Of a stretch of DNA of 64,000 bases, positions 61,775-64,000 are shown piece after piece. A model generated the notes under the pieces. That model made no database searches. It worked only from the letters and a program-made list of their open reading frames with translations, and was not told where the DNA came from. Position numbers and translations under genes: made by a program. Source of the DNA: Streptomyces sp. NBC_01314 (GTDB taxonomy: Bacteria > Actinomycetota > Actinomycetes > Streptomycetales > Streptomycetaceae); assembly GCF_041435215.1 (NCBI RefSeq), contig NZ_CP108394.1:620001-684000 (forward strand). Reading direction: 5' to 3'. The stretch's first letter is position 1; each line of letters opens with the position of its first letter.

Positions 61775-62628
61775 GCGACGCACGGCGGAAGGCCGTGGGG
61801 CGCGAGGCCAGGGGACGAGAGGCGATGGGGCGGGAAACCGTGGGACAGAAAACCGTCGGGCGGCAGACCAAACGCCAGGAGGCCATCGGCCGGCCTTGGT
61901 CCACGGACCCGTACGCCGACGCCCTGCGCACCGGCCGGGGACCGCTCTTCCTACGGCGTCGTGACGGCTGGCTGCTGCCCCTGGAGGTGGAGCGGTGGTG
62001 CGCCCGCGCCGACGCGGTGGACCTGGATGTCCTGGGGCGGTGCGAGGGAGCCGTCCTCGACGTGGGGTGCGGACCGGGGCGGCTGGTCGCCGAACTCGCC
62101 GCCCTGGGCCGGCCCGTGCTCGGCATCGACGTCAGCCAGGCCGCCGTCGCCCACACCCTTCGGCTCGGCGGCCAGGCCCTCACCCGCTCGGTGTTCGACC
62201 CACTGCCCGGCGAGGGCCGATGGGACACCGCCCTGCTCCTCGACGGCAATGTCGGCATCGGCGGCGCCCCGTCCGCTCTCCTGCGCCGACTGGCCGAACT
62301 GCTGTGCCCCGGCGGCCTGTTGATCGCCGAGACGGTCACCGTGGACGTGGACGAGCGTGTCGAGGTCCGCCTCGTGAGCGGCGCCGAGGCCGACAGCGGA
62401 GGGGAGGCCGCGTTCCCCTGGGCCCGGCTCGGCACCCCGGCGCTGCTGCGGCACGCCCGCCCGCTCGGCTGGCGCGACGCCGATCAGTGGACGGCGGGCG
62501 GTCGGTCCTTCGTCTCCCTGCGCAGCCGCACCACCAGCAGGAGCGCCGAACCGCCGAACAACAAAGCCGTGATCAGCAGCCACCGGGCGAGGAAGCCACT
62601 CGCCGACAGCGCCGTGGCGGACTCGTAG
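61771..62628 (+). CDS. SAM-dependent methyltransferase (class I)
   Basis: The 285-residue protein has a Rossmann-type SAM motif VLDVGCGPGRLV (about residues 95-106) followed by VLGIDVS and LLDGNVGIGG. Its first 40 residues are an imperfect GRE/GRQ repeat (VGREARGREAMGRETVG..). The last 145 bp overlap the convergent membrane-protein gene, and the C-terminal 48 residues look like antisense read-through, so the functional end may be near 62520. It is coupled to the DUF2064 gene by ATGA. Confidence 0.85.
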   Translation: MSDARRKAVGREARGREAMGRETVGQKTVGRQTKRQEAIGRPWSTDPYADALRTGRGPLFLRRRDGWLLPLEVERWCARADAVDLDVLGRCEGAVLDVGCGPGRLVAELAALGRPVLGIDVSQAAVAHTLRLGGQALTRSVFDPLPGEGRWDTALLLDGNVGIGGAPSALLRRLAELLCPGGLLIAETVTVDVDERVEVRLVSGAEADSGGEAAFPWARLGTPALLRHARPLGWRDADQWTAGGRSFVSLRSRTTSRSAEPPNNKAVISSHRARKPLADSAVADS

Positions 62629-62978
62629 CGGTCCGCCACCCGACCGCTGATCAGCGGGAACCACACCAACAGCAGCAACCCGGACAAGGCCGCGGGCACG
62701 CGCACGTACGCGACCCTCCCCCACTGCCCGGAGGGCATGGGCGGCGCCCCCACCCGGTGACCGGCCGCACCCGCCGCCCGGACAAGAGCACGGTCCGCCG
62801 TCGCGTACAGCGGCAGCAGCACGAGATCGTGCACTACCGCCGCGCCCACGAACCACAGCGCGACCCCGAACCAGTCGTCCGCGAACAGCCGCACCCCCGC
62901 ATACCCGGCGAGCGCGAACGAGCATGCCAGGAGCAGCAGTTGCAACGGGCTACCCAAAGGCAGCCGGGACTTTCCCAT
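62484..62978 (-). CDS. Membrane protein
   Basis: A 164-residue protein with about four membrane segments (LLLLACSFALAGYAGV, ALWFVGAAVVHDLVLL, ALSGLLLLVWFPLI, WLLITALLFGGSALLL). I do not assign a function. Its ATG overlaps the stop of the molybdopterin oxidoreductase by one base (TGATG), so the two are coupled. Its 3' end lies inside the convergent methyltransferase frame. Confidence 0.85.
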   Translation of the reverse strand: MGKSRLPLGSPLQLLLLACSFALAGYAGVRLFADDWFGVALWFVGAAVVHDLVLLPLYATADRALVRAAGAAGHRVGAPPMPSGQWGRVAYVRVPAALSGLLLLVWFPLISGRVADRYESATALSASGFLARWLLITALLFGGSALLLVVRLRRETKDRPPAVH

Positions 62979-64000
62979 CACAGGTCTCCGAACGTCATCC
63001 GGGCCACCCATTTGGTGTTGAGCACACCGGGCGCGGCGGGCACGATGATCCGTGCCGGGTAGCCGTGGTCGGGGGACAGCCTCTCGCCGTTGACGTCCAG
63101 GGCGAGCAGGGAGCGCGCGTCGCGGACCTGGTTGGCGCGCAGGGCTGCCCGGCGGAAGGCGCCGCGCCGCTGGAGGGACTCCACCAGGACGTCGGGTGCC
63201 GCCTCGGGCTCGTATCCGACGAGGCCGGCCAGGTCCCGCAGCCTCACGCCGCGCCACCACTGGTCGGAGGTGGACCAGCCCTCGACACAGGCGATGGGCA
63301 GCGCCACGCTGTGCGGGGGCAGTTCCAGCAGCTCGGCGCGGCTCAGCCGGATGGTCCCCGAAGGCCCGGTGACGACCAGCCGCCACGCCTCCTCGCTGGT
63401 CTCCGCCGCACTGATCCCCCTCGACGCGGCCGTCTTGTTGATCTGGAAGCCGCCCGGCCCGCTGCCCGGCTCGGCACCGCCGTGCGGGGCGAGGAGGGCC
63501 GTCCGGCGCAGCGGGCCGTCGAAGTTCTGCCCCACGGTCGTCCCGAACAGCAGCAGCGAGCCGCCCCCGACCAGCCACACGGCACCGCGCCGCGACACGG
63601 TGGGCTCGACCGGGTCCGGGGACACCAGCGAGGGCTCCTCCGCTGAAACCGGCGGCGGAGCCCCTTCCCCCTCACTCCCCCGCAACTGACGCAGGTTGCG
63701 TACGGCCGTCGGCGCCCTCAGCACCACATGGACCACGAACGCCGAGAAGAACACCCACGCCCCGTAGAAGTGCAGCGGGTAGAAAGAGCCGGGGAAGACG
63801 TAGTCGAGCTGGATGTTGAGCACGCCGGTCACGAACTCGAACAGCACGCCGCCGACCAGCAGGAGCAGCGAGATCCGCTCCAGGGCGTGGGCGAGCGACC
63901 GCGCCGGAGGCAGCTGGAACAGCCTCGGCACCACCGACCACAGCTTGGCCAGCAGGACGGGGACCAGCGCGATCCCGAGCGTGACGTGAAGGCCTTGCGT
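62978..64000 (-). CDS. Molybdopterin-dependent oxidoreductase with cytochrome b561-like N-terminus (partial)
   Basis: The frame is open to the right edge, so the true start lies beyond 64000. The N-terminal visible part has membrane segments with His residues of a haem b561-like module (LHVTLGIALVPVLLAKLW, LHFYGAWVFFSAFVVHVVL). The C-terminal part is a sulfite-oxidase/YedY-like molybdopterin domain with the conserved Cys in PIACVEGWST and HGYPARIIVP. It should be a membrane-linked oxidoreductase acting on the outer side. Confidence 0.9.
   Translation of the reverse strand, partial: TQGLHVTLGIALVPVLLAKLWSVVPRLFQLPPARSLAHALERISLLLLVGGVLFEFVTGVLNIQLDYVFPGSFYPLHFYGAWVFFSAFVVHVVLRAPTAVRNLRQLRGSEGEGAPPPVSAEEPSLVSPDPVEPTVSRRGAVWLVGGGSLLLFGTTVGQNFDGPLRRTALLAPHGGAEPGSGPGGFQINKTAASRGISAAETSEEAWRLVVTGPSGTIRLSRAELLELPPHSVALPIACVEGWSTSDQWWRGVRLRDLAGLVGYEPEAAPDVLVESLQRRGAFRRAALRANQVRDARSLLALDVNGERLSPDHGYPARIIVPAAPGVLNTKWVARMTFGDL

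Overview
The window is high-GC actinobacterial DNA, most likely from Streptomyces. The evidence is the strong third-position GC bias, frequent GTG/TTG starts, 4-base ATGA/GTGA overlaps, leaderless regulator promoters, and a family mix that includes an MmyB-type XRE regulator, an F420/deazaflavin-type reductase and a P450-reductase fusion. No rRNA, tRNA or CRISPR array was found.

Region 1 (about 0.2-36.6 kb) is a catabolic island for an aromatic, probably nitrogen-containing, compound. It encodes a Rieske dioxygenase (alpha and beta subunits, 7Fe ferredoxin, TrxR-like ferredoxin reductase) and an extradiol ring-cleavage dioxygenase with an unusual N-terminal Dabb domain. Meta-cleavage-type lower-pathway enzymes follow (FAH-family hydrolase, HpcH/HpaI aldolase, aldehyde and alcohol dehydrogenases, 3-oxoacid CoA-transferase). 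It also carries a self-sufficient CYP116-like P450, flavin reductases, two amidohydrolases, a degenerate M20-like hydrolase, a formamidase/acetamidase, a TauD-type oxygenase, a complete BMP/nucleoside-type ABC importer and an orphan sugar-type binding lipoprotein. An IclR regulator sits in the middle and a PucR-type regulator near the right end. A recurrent operator-like motif, TGCGAGATGSCAT, often with TACGAGA 20 bp further on, lies in front of at least seven transcription units between 7.6 and 35.4 kb. I infer that it defines one local regulon, most simply controlled by the IclR protein.

Inside the island (13.6-17.9 kb) is a decay zone. It holds a SnoaL-like remnant with a partly duplicated upstream segment, a broken pnuC, and a broken SsuB-like ABC ATPase.

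Region 2 (about 36.7-43.8 kb) carries a GPP34-family protein and a minus-strand redox operon: flavodoxin-like quinone reductase, aldo/keto reductase, deazaflavin-type reductase, two SDRs and a secreted SnoaL-like protein. It is divergent from a leaderless XRE/MmyB-type regulator. A 43-bp tandem duplication frameshifts one SDR and opens one continuous frame across the next two genes.

Region 3 (about 43.8-57.3 kb) is accessory DNA. It has remnants of a Y-family polymerase, an IS110-type transposase, an Old-Yellow-Enzyme gene, an IstB-like ATPase and a ricin-type lectin domain. Intact genes here are an SDR/HxlR pair, an acyl-CoA ligase, an amidase with a divergent TetR, a lipoprotein serine hydrolase, a secreted trypsin-like protease and an S41 peptidase.

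Region 4 (57.4-64 kb) looks like core genome. It has an NAD-dependent epimerase, a two-component system, a glycosyltransferase/DUF2064/methyltransferase operon, a membrane protein and a molybdopterin oxidoreductase that runs off the right edge.
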